From Demequina gelatinilytica (GTDB lineage Bacteria; Actinomycetota; Actinomycetes; Actinomycetales; Demequinaceae), in assembly GCF_000971115.1 (NCBI RefSeq), contig NZ_BBLV01000011.1, positions 1-64,000 on the forward strand: a stretch of DNA of 64,000 nucleotides. The letters run 5' to 3'. This document shows positions 51,115-59,698 of the stretch, piece by piece (the first letter of the stretch is position 1; every line of letters begins with the position of its first letter). Both the position numbers and the translations under genes were made by a program. The notes under the pieces were generated by a model. That model did no database searches and was not told the DNA's origin. It was given only the letters and a program-made list of their open reading frames with translations.

Positions 51115-52386
51115 ATGGGTTTCTTCACCGCCGACGGGGACGAGCGCCGTTTCTACGAGGCCGATGCGTGGTTCCAGGCGTGGCTCGCCTCGAGCCCCAA
51201 GAGCGCCGAGTACCTCGCGACGCGCCTGCGCAAGGCGACGGGTCATGACCTGCACTTCACCGCGGCCGAGCTGCGCCCCACCGTCGACTGGGTGACGCGC
51301 GACCTGCGCAAGGACCGCTCCGCCGTGAAGCCCGACTGGGCCTACCGCTCGGAGCTCGGCCAGGAGCTCACCATGCACGGCGCCGCGCTGATCGACGGGC
51401 TGCTCGTGTACATCGGCGGCCTGGCCGATGCGCATCGTCCGATGTCGTGGGGGCTCGACCAGCGCGAGTCCGCGCCGACGTACCTCGACCCCGTCCTGGG
51501 CCCCGGCGGCCCGCCGGTCGCGATGCTGCCGTACGCGGTGGCCGCGATGGGGCACGGCCGCGCCTCATGGGACGCCGTCGAGGACGTGCTGCGCTGGTTC
51601 GACACCAGCGGCGAGCTCTCCTACGCCGACTTCGACACCCCCGCCGAGGTGCGCGAGTCGTTCATCCCCAAGGGCGGTCTCCTGCGGAAGGTCGAGCGTC
51701 CCGCGGAGCTGCCGCGCGCGGCGCTGTCCGAGGTGCTCGGTCCGCTCAGCGAGGAGGACCCCGGCCTGGTGGTGAACGATGCCGGGCCCGGGCACGCACC
51801 CGGGACGCCGTCCGATGCGACGCACCACGCGATCGTCATGCTCGCGGCCGGTGCGATCGACGAGGCCGCGCTGCTGCGCTTCCTGCGCGGGTGCGACGCC
51901 GCGCCCGGCATCCAGCGCGTGCTGTTCCGCAGCCACCACATCCTCGAGGTGTGGGCGCCGGGCCTGCTCACCGTCGAGGTGCTCGCGGCGCTGCGCGTCG
52001 CGGCCCGCGTCGAGCTGCCGACGCGCCCCGAGGATGCCCCGCTCAGCGAGGACGACCGTCGAGGGCTCCTGCTGCGCGCCCCGTTCCTCGAGCGGCTCGG
52101 GAAGGCCGAGGACCTCGCCTTCCGCACCATCGAGATCGACGGCTTCGACGCGACCGTCACCGTGCAGACCCCGTGGCTCGACGACTACACCTACACCGTG
52201 GCGCTCCACCCGCGCATCGTCGAGACGCTCACCGAGGCGCGGATGCACGCCGTCGCGGACGCGCTCGGGGAGCTTCCCGGGGTGGACCGGGTGCTGTGGG
52301 AGGACGCGGAGGGCGTGCACGTGCATGCGCCGGGGCTGCCCGTCGAGCAGCTGGCGGATGCCGTGGCGGAGGCGCTCCGAGGCTGA
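51115..52386 (+). CDS. Conserved protein of unknown function
   Basis: 423 aa; TAGCCT (51103-51108) ends 6 nt before ATG 51115, so leaderless. No signal peptide, no membrane helix and no motif I recognise. Composition is Leu/Ala/Glu-rich with a likely all-helical N-terminal part (FYEADAWFQAWLASSPKSAE) and a beta-containing C-terminus (FDATVTVQTPWLDDYTYTVAL). The end, LADAVAEALRG, is helical. Its codon bias equals that of known genes. Confidence 0.6.
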   Translation: MGFFTADGDERRFYEADAWFQAWLASSPKSAEYLATRLRKATGHDLHFTAAELRPTVDWVTRDLRKDRSAVKPDWAYRSELGQELTMHGAALIDGLLVYIGGLADAHRPMSWGLDQRESAPTYLDPVLGPGGPPVAMLPYAVAAMGHGRASWDAVEDVLRWFDTSGELSYADFDTPAEVRESFIPKGGLLRKVERPAELPRAALSEVLGPLSEEDPGLVVNDAGPGHAPGTPSDATHHAIVMLAAGAIDEAALLRFLRGCDAAPGIQRVLFRSHHILEVWAPGLLTVEVLAALRVAARVELPTRPEDAPLSEDDRRGLLLRAPFLERLGKAEDLAFRTIEIDGFDATVTVQTPWLDDYTYTVALHPRIVETLTEARMHAVADALGELPGVDRVLWEDAEGVHVHAPGLPVEQLADAVAEALRG

Positions 52387-52420
52387 GCCTCCTCGCGCCG
52401 CCCGGTGCTCCCGCCGCACC

Positions 52421-52556
52421 ACGTGCTGATCGTGCGGTGTCGCGCCCTCGCGACGTCGCAATCGGCGCGGATCGTGCGGGGGAGCTCCGCGCAGCGAGAC
52501 ACGATTCGCACGCGATGTGCCCCAGCGAGCCGCAGGTCCGACACGATCCGCACGTG
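52421..52556. repeat. Four-word intergenic repeat (family 3), inverted halves
   Basis: GATCGTGCGG at 52428 and 52470 (42 bp apart), then inverted ACACGAT words at 52499 and 52541 (42 bp apart). Longer blocks around them also pair: CACGTGCTGATCGTG at the left against CACGATCCGCACGTG at the right. It fills the gap after the 51115 gene; no ORF is supported. Confidence 0.7.
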
Positions 52557-52575
52557 TTCCGGGCGCGGGCTCCGA

Positions 52576-52603
52576 TTGACGCGTGGCGCGAACCGGACAA
52601 GAT
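52576..52603 (+). promoter_or_regulatory. Promoter of the 52610 gene
   Basis: TTGACG (52576-52581), a 16-bp spacer and CAAGAT (52598-52603), 6 nt before ATG 52610. Confidence 0.55.
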
Positions 52604-52609
52604 GGACCC

Positions 52610-53077
52610 ATGCGCGCCTTGCGGATAGCAGGCCTGACGGCGATGACGGCGGTGGTGGTGGTCATCGCCTGGTTCGGGCTGTGGGAGGCGCCCGCGCGCA
52701 CGGCGACCTACACGGGCGACCACGCCGGTGAGGGCGTGCCGGTGAGCGACGTGGTGGTCGAGCCCCACGGGTGGTGGACGGTCTGCGTCTCGGGGGCCAT
52801 GGGGGAGGGCGCGCAGTCGGTGGGCGTGATCCTGCCCGACACGTGGACCGCGCACCGGTTCGGCGTGATCCCGCGTGCAGTGCTCGATCGGTCAGACGCG
52901 GAGGTGCGCGACCGTGCCTCCGGGACCGTGATGCCGCGGGACCGGGCCACCACGCTCGAGGGCACGCTGCTCGACGTCGACGATCCGGACGATGCTGTGG
53001 TCGCCCAGCAGTGGGTCGACCTGTGCGGCGAGGCGGATCTCTACGCGGCGATGACCCCGCTCGCCGTCCTCGAGTAG
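52610..53077 (+). CDS. Single-pass membrane protein, first of a tandem paralog pair
   Basis: 155 aa. N-terminal helix (residues ~5-24), then an outer domain of about 125 residues. Shared features with the next protein: proline-rich exit from the membrane, TYTGD, WTVCV with a Cys, VGVILPDTW, and WVDLCGEADL. The two Cys could form a disulfide. Leaderless ATG 52610. Family unknown; both proteins have the same layout. Confidence 0.6.
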   Translation: MRALRIAGLTAMTAVVVVIAWFGLWEAPARTATYTGDHAGEGVPVSDVVVEPHGWWTVCVSGAMGEGAQSVGVILPDTWTAHRFGVIPRAVLDRSDAEVRDRASGTVMPRDRATTLEGTLLDVDDPDDAVVAQQWVDLCGEADLYAAMTPLAVLE

Positions 53078-53123
53078 TGCGAATCCCCTGGTGATGCCCG
53101 CCCCTACCTGCTAGAACGGCTCC

Positions 53124-53645
53124 ATGGGGGCAGCTCAGCAGCAGGTGAAGGACCAGTCATCGGCCACACGCGCGGCGGCGGCAGGGGTGGCGGTCGCGGG
53201 AGCGGCGCTCGCGGTGGTCGCGACGGCCGTCCTGTGGGATCGCCCGGCGGAGGTGCCGACCTACGAGGCGTCGGCCTGGACCGGCGAGTCGACCGAGATC
53301 GAGGGCTACGTGAGCCTCGAGACGCGCGGGCTGTTCACCGTGTGCCCGGAGCTGGTCACCGACGGCAAGGCCCGCATCGGCGTGCTGCTGGTCGATGGGT
53401 TCAGCGCCACCATCCCCGGCATCGGCCTCTCCCACTCCGGGCCCTGGCTCACTGCTCCCGCCGGCGAGCGCGTGGCCGATGCGCCACTCGTATACGACCA
53501 TCCGACCGATGTGCAGGTGCTCGACCCTGCGGTCGCGGCCGACGCGGCGCTCGCGGACTCCTGGACCGCCTCGTGCGGCGCGGCGGACTCGGTGGTGCTC
53601 ATCGACCCCGACGCGACCGTCACGGCGCCCGGCTTCACCAACTGA
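53124..53645 (+). CDS. Single-pass membrane protein, second tandem paralog
   Basis: 173 aa. A 15-residue cytoplasmic stretch, a helix (residues ~17-38, [21 protein letters not shown]), then [34 protein letters not shown] and [10 protein letters not shown]. These correspond in order to TYTGDHAGEG, WWTVCVSG, VGVILPDTW and WVDLCGEAD of the gene before. TAGAAC (53112-53117) lies 6 nt before ATG 53124. Function unknown. Confidence 0.6.
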   Translation: MGAAQQQVKDQSSATRAAAAGVAVAGAALAVVATAVLWDRPAEVPTYEASAWTGESTEIEGYVSLETRGLFTVCPELVTDGKARIGVLLVDGFSATIPGIGLSHSGPWLTAPAGERVADAPLVYDHPTDVQVLDPAVAADAALADSWTASCGAADSVVLIDPDATVTAPGFTN

Positions 53646-53687
53646 GCCCCCCGGGGCCGCGGGGCCATCCGCCGGGGAGCGCGCGGC

Positions 53688-53693
53688 TAGGAT
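53688..53693 (+). promoter_or_regulatory. purL -10 box
   Basis: TAGGAT, giving a leader of about 29 nt with GAGGA before ATG 53729. Confidence 0.5.
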
Positions 53694-53728
53694 TGCCGGG
53701 TATCCGCCGGCACTCTCACGAGGACACC

Positions 53729-56035
53729 ATGACCGACGCCCCCGCCCAGCCCGCCGCCCACCTCGACACCGTCGAGCACGCGGCCGCCACTCCGGACGAG
53801 CAGCAGCCCTGGGGTGAGCTCGGCCTCAAGCACGACGAGTACCAGCGCATCCGCGACCTCCTGGGCCGCCGCCCCACCAACGCGGAGCTCGCGATGTACT
53901 CGGTCATGTGGTCGGAGCACTGCAGCTACAAGTCCTCGAAGGTGCACCTGCGCCAGTTCGGCGAGAAGACGACTCCTGAGATGAAGGAGCGCCTGATGGT
54001 CGGCATCGGCGAGAACGCCGGTGTGGTCGACATCGGCGACGGCTGGGCCGTCACGTTCAAGGTCGAGTCCCACAACCACCCGTCCTTCGTCGAGCCGTAC
54101 CAGGGCGCCGCGACCGGCGTCGGCGGCATCGTCCGCGACATCCTCGCGATGGGTGCCCGCCCGGTCGCCGCGATGGACGAGCTCCGCTTCGGCGCGATCG
54201 ACCACCCCGACACGGCCCGCGTGGTCCACGGCGTGGTCTCCGGCGTCGGCGGCTACGGCAACTCGCTGGGCCTGCCCAACATCGGCGGCGGCGCGCGCTT
54301 CGACTCCTGCTACCAGGGCAACCCGCTGGTCAACGCGCTGTGCGTGGGCGTGATGAAGCACGAGGACATCCACCTCGCCTCCGCCGAGGGCGTGGGCAAC
54401 AAGGTGGTGCTCTTCGGCGCCCGCACCGGCGGCGACGGCATCGGCGGCGCGTCCATCCTCGCCTCGGAGACCTTCGAGGACGGCGTCCCCGCCAAGCGCC
54501 CGAGCGTCCAGGTGGGCGACCCGTTCATGGAGAAGGTGCTCATCGAGTGCTGCCTCGAGCTGTTCGCCGCGGACGTGGTCCAGGGCATCCAGGACCTCGG
54601 CGCGGCCGGGATCTCGTGCGCGACGTCGGAGCTCGCCTCGAACGGCTCGGGCGGCATGCACGTGTGGCTCGACGACGTCCTGCTGCGCGACCCCACGCTG
54701 AACGCCGGCGAGATCCTCATGTCGGAGTCGCAGGAGCGCATGATGGCCGTGGTCACGCCGGAGAAGCTCGACCAGTTCCTCCAGATCACCGGCAAGTGGG
54801 ACATCGAGACCGCCGTGGTCGGCGAGGTCAACGACTCGGGCCGTCTCACCATCGACCACCACGGCGAGCGCATCGTCGACGTGGACCCGCGCACCGTCGC
54901 GCACGACGGCCCGGTGTACAACCGCCCGTTCCACCGCCCCGCGTGGATGGACGCCCTCCAGGCCGATGCCTTCGCGGGCGACCTCCCGGCGACCGGCGAG
55001 GCGATGCGGGCGGCCTTCCTCACGCTCCTCAGCAGCCCGAACATGTCCTCGCGGACCTGGATCACGAACCAGTACGACCGTTACGTGCAGGGCAACACCG
55101 CCGCCGCGCGCCCGGACACCGCGGGCGTCATCCGCGTCGACGAGACGACGGGGCGCGGCGTCGCGATCGCCACGCGCTCCAACGACCGCTTCACCAAGCT
55201 CGACCCGTACAACGGCGCGCGGCAGTCCGTCGCGGCGGCCTTCCGCGCCGTCGCGATCGCGGGCGCCGAGCCGACCGCCGTCACCGATGGGCTGAACTTC
55301 GGCTCGCCCGAGGACCCCGACTCGATGTGGCAGTTCGCGGAGGCCATCCGCGGCCTTGCCGATGCGTGCCAGGAGCTCGGCGTCCCGGTCACCGGCGGCA
55401 ACGTCTCGCTCTACAACGGCACGGGCGAGCCCGGGCGGATCGACTCCTCGATCAACCCCACGGCCATCGTCGGCATCCTCGGCATCCTCGACGACGTCGC
55501 CCGCGCGACCCCGTCGGGCTGGCGCGAGGACGGCCAGCTGCTGTTCCTCATCGGCGCCACCAAGCCGGAGCTCGACGGAAGCGAACTGGCCTCGACTCAG
55601 GGTCACCTGGGCGGTCTTCCGCCGGTGCTCGACCTCGCGTGGGAGAAGGAGCTCGCGGAGATCCTCATCGCGTGCTCGCGCGACGGCCTGGTCGATGCGG
55701 CTCGTGACGTCTCCGAGGGCGGCCTCGCGGCCGCCGCGGCGTACGGCGCGCTGCGCTACGGCGTCGGCGCGCGCATCGTCCTCGACGAGGTGTGCGAGCG
55801 CGACGGCCTGACCCCCGCGCAGGCGCTGTTCTCCGAGTCGCAGGGCCGTGCGCTGCTCACGGTGCCGCGCACCGAGGAGCCGCGCTTCGTGGCGATGCTC
55901 GAGGCGCGCGGCGTGCCGTTCGCGCGCGTGGGCGTCACCGGCGGCGACATGCTCGACGTCCAGGGCCAGTTCGAGGTCCCGGTGGCGGAGCTCACCGAGG
56001 CCTGGGAGGCTCCGCTTCCTTCGCGCTTCGCCTGA
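53729..56035 (+). CDS. purL: FGAM synthase subunit PurL (small type)
   Basis: 768 aa, the short PurL that works with separate PurS and PurQ. Motifs: [12 protein letters not shown] (residues ~55-66), [24 protein letters not shown] (split, residues ~108-131), [25 protein letters not shown] and [11 protein letters not shown]. Fused glutaminase is absent. It converts FGAR to FGAM. A beta-galactosidase gene follows after 17 nt and then an SCP2-like gene. Confidence 0.96.
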   Translation: MTDAPAQPAAHLDTVEHAAATPDEQQPWGELGLKHDEYQRIRDLLGRRPTNAELAMYSVMWSEHCSYKSSKVHLRQFGEKTTPEMKERLMVGIGENAGVVDIGDGWAVTFKVESHNHPSFVEPYQGAATGVGGIVRDILAMGARPVAAMDELRFGAIDHPDTARVVHGVVSGVGGYGNSLGLPNIGGGARFDSCYQGNPLVNALCVGVMKHEDIHLASAEGVGNKVVLFGARTGGDGIGGASILASETFEDGVPAKRPSVQVGDPFMEKVLIECCLELFAADVVQGIQDLGAAGISCATSELASNGSGGMHVWLDDVLLRDPTLNAGEILMSESQERMMAVVTPEKLDQFLQITGKWDIETAVVGEVNDSGRLTIDHHGERIVDVDPRTVAHDGPVYNRPFHRPAWMDALQADAFAGDLPATGEAMRAAFLTLLSSPNMSSRTWITNQYDRYVQGNTAAARPDTAGVIRVDETTGRGVAIATRSNDRFTKLDPYNGARQSVAAAFRAVAIAGAEPTAVTDGLNFGSPEDPDSMWQFAEAIRGLADACQELGVPVTGGNVSLYNGTGEPGRIDSSINPTAIVGILGILDDVARATPSGWREDGQLLFLIGATKPELDGSELASTQGHLGGLPPVLDLAWEKELAEILIACSRDGLVDAARDVSEGGLAAAAAYGALRYGVGARIVLDEVCERDGLTPAQALFSESQGRALLTVPRTEEPRFVAMLEARGVPFARVGVTGGDMLDVQGQFEVPVAELTEAWEAPLPSRFA

Positions 56036-56052
56036 GGCCTCCGCCAGGGGCG

Positions 56053-59000
56053 ATGCGCGGGTCGGGCATGAGGGCACGCGGCTGGGTGGCGCTCGCCGGC
56101 GCGCTCGCGCTCGCTGTCGGCGCGGCCGTGGTCCTCACGCGCTCCGACCCGACCCCGTGGGCCGGCACCCCCGAGGTGTTCGAGGTGAACCGGCTCGAGG
56201 CCGCGGCGCGCGCGATCCCCGTGGCAGACGCCGCGACCGCGCTCGAGCTCGGTGCATATGAAGCAGAGGAGGCCTCGCCGTGGCTCCTCTCGCTGAGCGG
56301 CGAGTGGAGCTTCCGGTGGTCGCCCACCGCTGAGGAAGCGAGCCTGGACTTCGTGGACCCGGCCACCGATGTCGGCGGCTGGGACACGGTCGAGGTGCCG
56401 CATCACTGGCAGCTCGACGGCTACGGGGACGCCGAGTCGGGCGACCTCGTCTACCTCAACGAGCAGTACCCCTGGGAGGCCTACGGGGAGCTCACGCCGT
56501 TCGAGATCCCCGACGCGCACAACTCCGTCGGCTCCTACCGGCGTCAGGTGGACGTGCCCGAGGACTGGGGCGGTCGTCGCATCGTCCTGGCCTTCCAGGG
56601 CGTGAAGTCCGCGTTCACGGTGTGGGTGAACGGCGTCGAGGTGGGCTACAGCGAGGACTCGTACGCGCCCGCGGAGTTCGACCTCACGGCCGCGATCCGG
56701 CCGGGCGCCAACACCGTCGCGGTGCTGGTGCACCGGTGGTCGGACGGGTCCTGGCTCGAGAACCAGGATCAGATCGACCTGTCGGGCATCTTCCGCGAGG
56801 TCGAGCTGTACTCGACGCCGCAGTCCTTCCTTGCGGACCACACCGTGACCACCGACGTCGCCGACGACCTTCGCAGCGCCACCGTGGAGGCCACCCTCGA
56901 CGTCGTGGGCGACGCGACGGTGCGCGCGTCGCTGCACGATGCGACGGGCGCCGTGGTCGGGGAGGCGACCGGGGCATCGTCCGCCATCCCTGTCGATGAT
57001 CCGCGCCTGTGGTCGGCCGAGGACCCGTACCTCTACACGCTCGTCTACGAGCTCCTCGATGGCGACAACGTGATCGAGACCGTCGCGACCCGCATCGGGA
57101 TCCGCGAGTTCGGGATCGTCGACGGGCTCATGACGCTCAACGGCATGCCGCTCGACATCAAGGGGGTCAACCGCTCCGAGATGCATCCGGACACGGGCCA
57201 GGCGCTCACCGAGGAGCAGACCCGCGCGGACCTCGTCGCGATGCGCGAGGCGAACATCACCGCGGTCCGTACCTCGCACTACCCGGCGAGCCCCGCGCTC
57301 TACCGACTCGCGGATGAGATCGGCATGTACGTCCTCGACGAGGCTGCGCTCGAGACCCACGACCTGCGCCCGTTCCCCGACGGCGCCCCGGAGTGGGACG
57401 CCGCCGTCCTGGACCGCATCGTGAGCATGTACGAGCGCGACAAGAACCATGCCTCGGTGCTGTGGTGGTCGCTCGGCAACGAGATCGGGCCCGGCGACGT
57501 GTTCGCGAAGGCCGCGGACTGGTTGCGCGCCACCGACCCCACGCGCCTGGTCCACTTCCAGGAGGACAGCACGGTCGCGGACATCGACGGGGTGTTCTAC
57601 CCCTACGTGTCGACGCTCGAGGAGCGCGCGGCGACCACCAACGGGCGGCCCTGGATGATGACCGAGTACCAGCACGCGCTCGGCGCCGGCCTGGGCGGCA
57701 TCGAGGAGTTCTGGGAGGTCGTCGACACGAGCCCCGAGATGCAGGGCGGTTTCGTGTGGCAGTGGGCGGACCAGTCGATCCGCCTGCCGATCGACGGCGG
57801 CGTCGCGGCGCTTCCCGTCGCGGACGATGCCCCCGCCGGATCGACGTACCTGTCCTACGGCGACGACTGGGGCGAGCTGCCCACGTCGGGCGCGTGGACG
57901 CTCAACGGGATCGTGAACCCCGACCGCGAGGCGCAGCCCGAGCTGCTCGACCTCGCCGCGGTCTACGCGCCGGTCGAGATCGTGGACACGGATCTCGAGG
58001 CCGGACGTATCGAGCTGCGCAACGAGCACCTCTTCACGGACCTCGCGGCCCTCGACGCGACGTGGGTGCTCGAGGCGGACGGCGTGGCCCTCGCCTCGGG
58101 TCCCTTGGACGTCGCGCTCGCACCGGGCGAGACCGGCTGGGTCGACCTGCCCGTGACGGAGCCCGCGGACCCGGTCCCGGGCGCGACGTACCGGGTGACG
58201 GTCTCCTTCTCGCTTGCCTCCGACACCGCGTGGGCGCCCGCGGGGCACACGGTCGCCGCGCTCCAGGTGACGATGCCGTGGGACGGCGGGGCGGTCGATG
58301 CGCCGGGCGAGCGGGGCGAGGTCTCGGTCGAGGAGGCAGCCGGGATGACGACCGTCTCCGGCCATGGCTTCGCGGCCTCCTTCGACATCACGACGGGCGC
58401 GCTCGCGTCCTACGCGGTCGACGGCATCGAGCTCCTCGCCGAGCCGTGGCACCCCGACTTCTGGCGCGCCCCCACGCAGAACGACCTGCTCAACGGCGTC
58501 ACGGACAACGCGCTGTCATGGAAGGGCGCGGGCGAGGCGCTCGAGGACGTCTCGGTGGGGGTCGACGCCGGACCTGATGCGGCGACCGTCCACGTCGCGG
58601 CCACCGTGCCCGCGGCCGGCAGCCCCGCCTGGGAGGCCGTCTACACCGTCACCGGCGACGGCGCGATCGCGGTGGACGCGACGCTCGGCGCGACCTCGCG
58701 TGCCTTCGAGATCCCTGCCGTGGGCATCGAGCTCACGCTTCCCGGCGAGCTCTCGCAGCTGCGCTGGCTGGGCGCCGGCCCGCATGAGACATGGCGCGAC
58801 CGCGATGCAGGCGCGCTCATCTCGATGTGGAGGTCGACGGTCGAGGACCAGGTCTTCGACAATGTCCGCCCGCAGGCGACCGGCAACCACACCGGCGTCG
58901 AGTGGTGGGCCGTGACGGACGATGCGGGCGCGGGGCTCCTGGTGGTCGCGGGCGACGCGCCGCTCGAGACCGCGACCCTGCCGGTGACGGAGGCGGCGCT

Positions 59001-59223
59001 CGCGGAGGCGGGCCACCCGTTCGAGCTCGAGCGCGATGGGCTGACGCATCTGAGCATCGACGCCGTGCAGCAGGGCCTGGGCCTGACCTGGGGCGAGCGC
59101 GCGCTGCCCTTCGCCACGGTCGCGGGCGACGAGCCCCACACGCTCTCCTTCACGCTCGCGCCCCTGCGCGCGGGCGACGATGCAGGTGCGGCCGCGCGGG
59201 CGCTCGCGGCCGTGGGAGGCTGA
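56053..59223 (+). CDS. GH2 beta-galactosidase with N-terminal membrane anchor
   Basis: 1056 aa. A basic start and a membrane helix (WVALAGALALAVGAAVVLT, residues ~11-29) put the enzyme outside the cell. The GH2 domain order is sugar-binding (ASPWLLSLSGEWSF ...), immunoglobulin-like, barrel, and the C-terminal small-chain type domain. Acid/base Glu477 in WSLGNEIGP and nucleophile Glu538 in MMTEYQHALG. QATGNHTGVEWW is the LacZ-type end motif. ATG 56053 follows CAGGGGCG; ATG 56068 is possible. It lies between purL and the SCP2 gene, an unusual place for a glycosidase. Confidence 0.9.
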   Translation: MRGSGMRARGWVALAGALALAVGAAVVLTRSDPTPWAGTPEVFEVNRLEAAARAIPVADAATALELGAYEAEEASPWLLSLSGEWSFRWSPTAEEASLDFVDPATDVGGWDTVEVPHHWQLDGYGDAESGDLVYLNEQYPWEAYGELTPFEIPDAHNSVGSYRRQVDVPEDWGGRRIVLAFQGVKSAFTVWVNGVEVGYSEDSYAPAEFDLTAAIRPGANTVAVLVHRWSDGSWLENQDQIDLSGIFREVELYSTPQSFLADHTVTTDVADDLRSATVEATLDVVGDATVRASLHDATGAVVGEATGASSAIPVDDPRLWSAEDPYLYTLVYELLDGDNVIETVATRIGIREFGIVDGLMTLNGMPLDIKGVNRSEMHPDTGQALTEEQTRADLVAMREANITAVRTSHYPASPALYRLADEIGMYVLDEAALETHDLRPFPDGAPEWDAAVLDRIVSMYERDKNHASVLWWSLGNEIGPGDVFAKAADWLRATDPTRLVHFQEDSTVADIDGVFYPYVSTLEERAATTNGRPWMMTEYQHALGAGLGGIEEFWEVVDTSPEMQGGFVWQWADQSIRLPIDGGVAALPVADDAPAGSTYLSYGDDWGELPTSGAWTLNGIVNPDREAQPELLDLAAVYAPVEIVDTDLEAGRIELRNEHLFTDLAALDATWVLEADGVALASGPLDVALAPGETGWVDLPVTEPADPVPGATYRVTVSFSLASDTAWAPAGHTVAALQVTMPWDGGAVDAPGERGEVSVEEAAGMTTVSGHGFAASFDITTGALASYAVDGIELLAEPWHPDFWRAPTQNDLLNGVTDNALSWKGAGEALEDVSVGVDAGPDAATVHVAATVPAAGSPAWEAVYTVTGDGAIAVDATLGATSRAFEIPAVGIELTLPGELSQLRWLGAGPHETWRDRDAGALISMWRSTVEDQVFDNVRPQATGNHTGVEWWAVTDDAGAGLLVVAGDAPLETATLPVTEAALAEAGHPFELERDGLTHLSIDAVQQGLGLTWGERALPFATVAGDEPHTLSFTLAPLRAGDDAGAAARALAAVGG

Positions 59224-59227
59224 GCGC

Positions 59228-59599
59228 ATGCCAGCACGTCGCCGTATCCCCGTCGCCGCCGGACGCGCCGCCGTCGCACAGTGGGCCGCGCTCACCGACG
59301 CCGGGAACGCCGAGCCGGGGATGGTCGCGATGGCGGTGCGCTTCTCGCTCGAGGAGCTCGCGGCCGTCGCACCGGGGCGGTCCTTGGAGGTGCGCGTCCC
59401 GCCGTGGGGCGCCGTCCAGGCGGTCGAGGGCTCGGTGCACCGCCGCGGCACCCCGCCTGCCGTGGTCGAGATGTCCGCCGAGACCTGGCTGGGCCTGGTC
59501 ACCGGTCGCGTGCGCTGGGACGATGCGGTCGCCGCGGGGGACGTCGATGCGTCCGGCGAGCGCTCGGACCTCTCCGCGCTGCTGCCGCTGAGCCTGTAG
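59228..59599 (+). CDS. Sterol-carrier (SCP2-like) family protein
   Basis: 123 aa. Sequence pattern RRIPVAAGRAAVAQWAAL, GRSLEVRVPPWGAVQAVEG and TWLGLVTGRVRWDDAVAAGDVDASG matches the small actinobacterial SCP2-fold protein that often lies between purL and purF. Start ATG 59228 lies 2 nt after the beta-galactosidase stop, so the three genes form one operon. The ligand is unknown. Confidence 0.77.
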   Translation: MPARRRIPVAAGRAAVAQWAALTDAGNAEPGMVAMAVRFSLEELAAVAPGRSLEVRVPPWGAVQAVEGSVHRRGTPPAVVEMSAETWLGLVTGRVRWDDAVAAGDVDASGERSDLSALLPLSL

Positions 59600-59621
59600 T
59601 CCACGCCGACCGCGCGCGCTG

Positions 59622-59668
59622 GGAGGTGCGCAGTGCTCGATTCTGCGATCTTCGAGCATCGAGCACCT
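59622..59668. terminator. Hairpin with internal loop between convergent genes
   Basis: GAGGTGC/GCACCTC outer stem and TGCTCGA/TCGAGCA inner stem, with 4-nt internal loops and an 11-nt loop at the tip. Confidence 0.7.
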
Positions 59669-59698
59669 CGCGAGGCGCTGGATGAGCGCGACGAGGGC

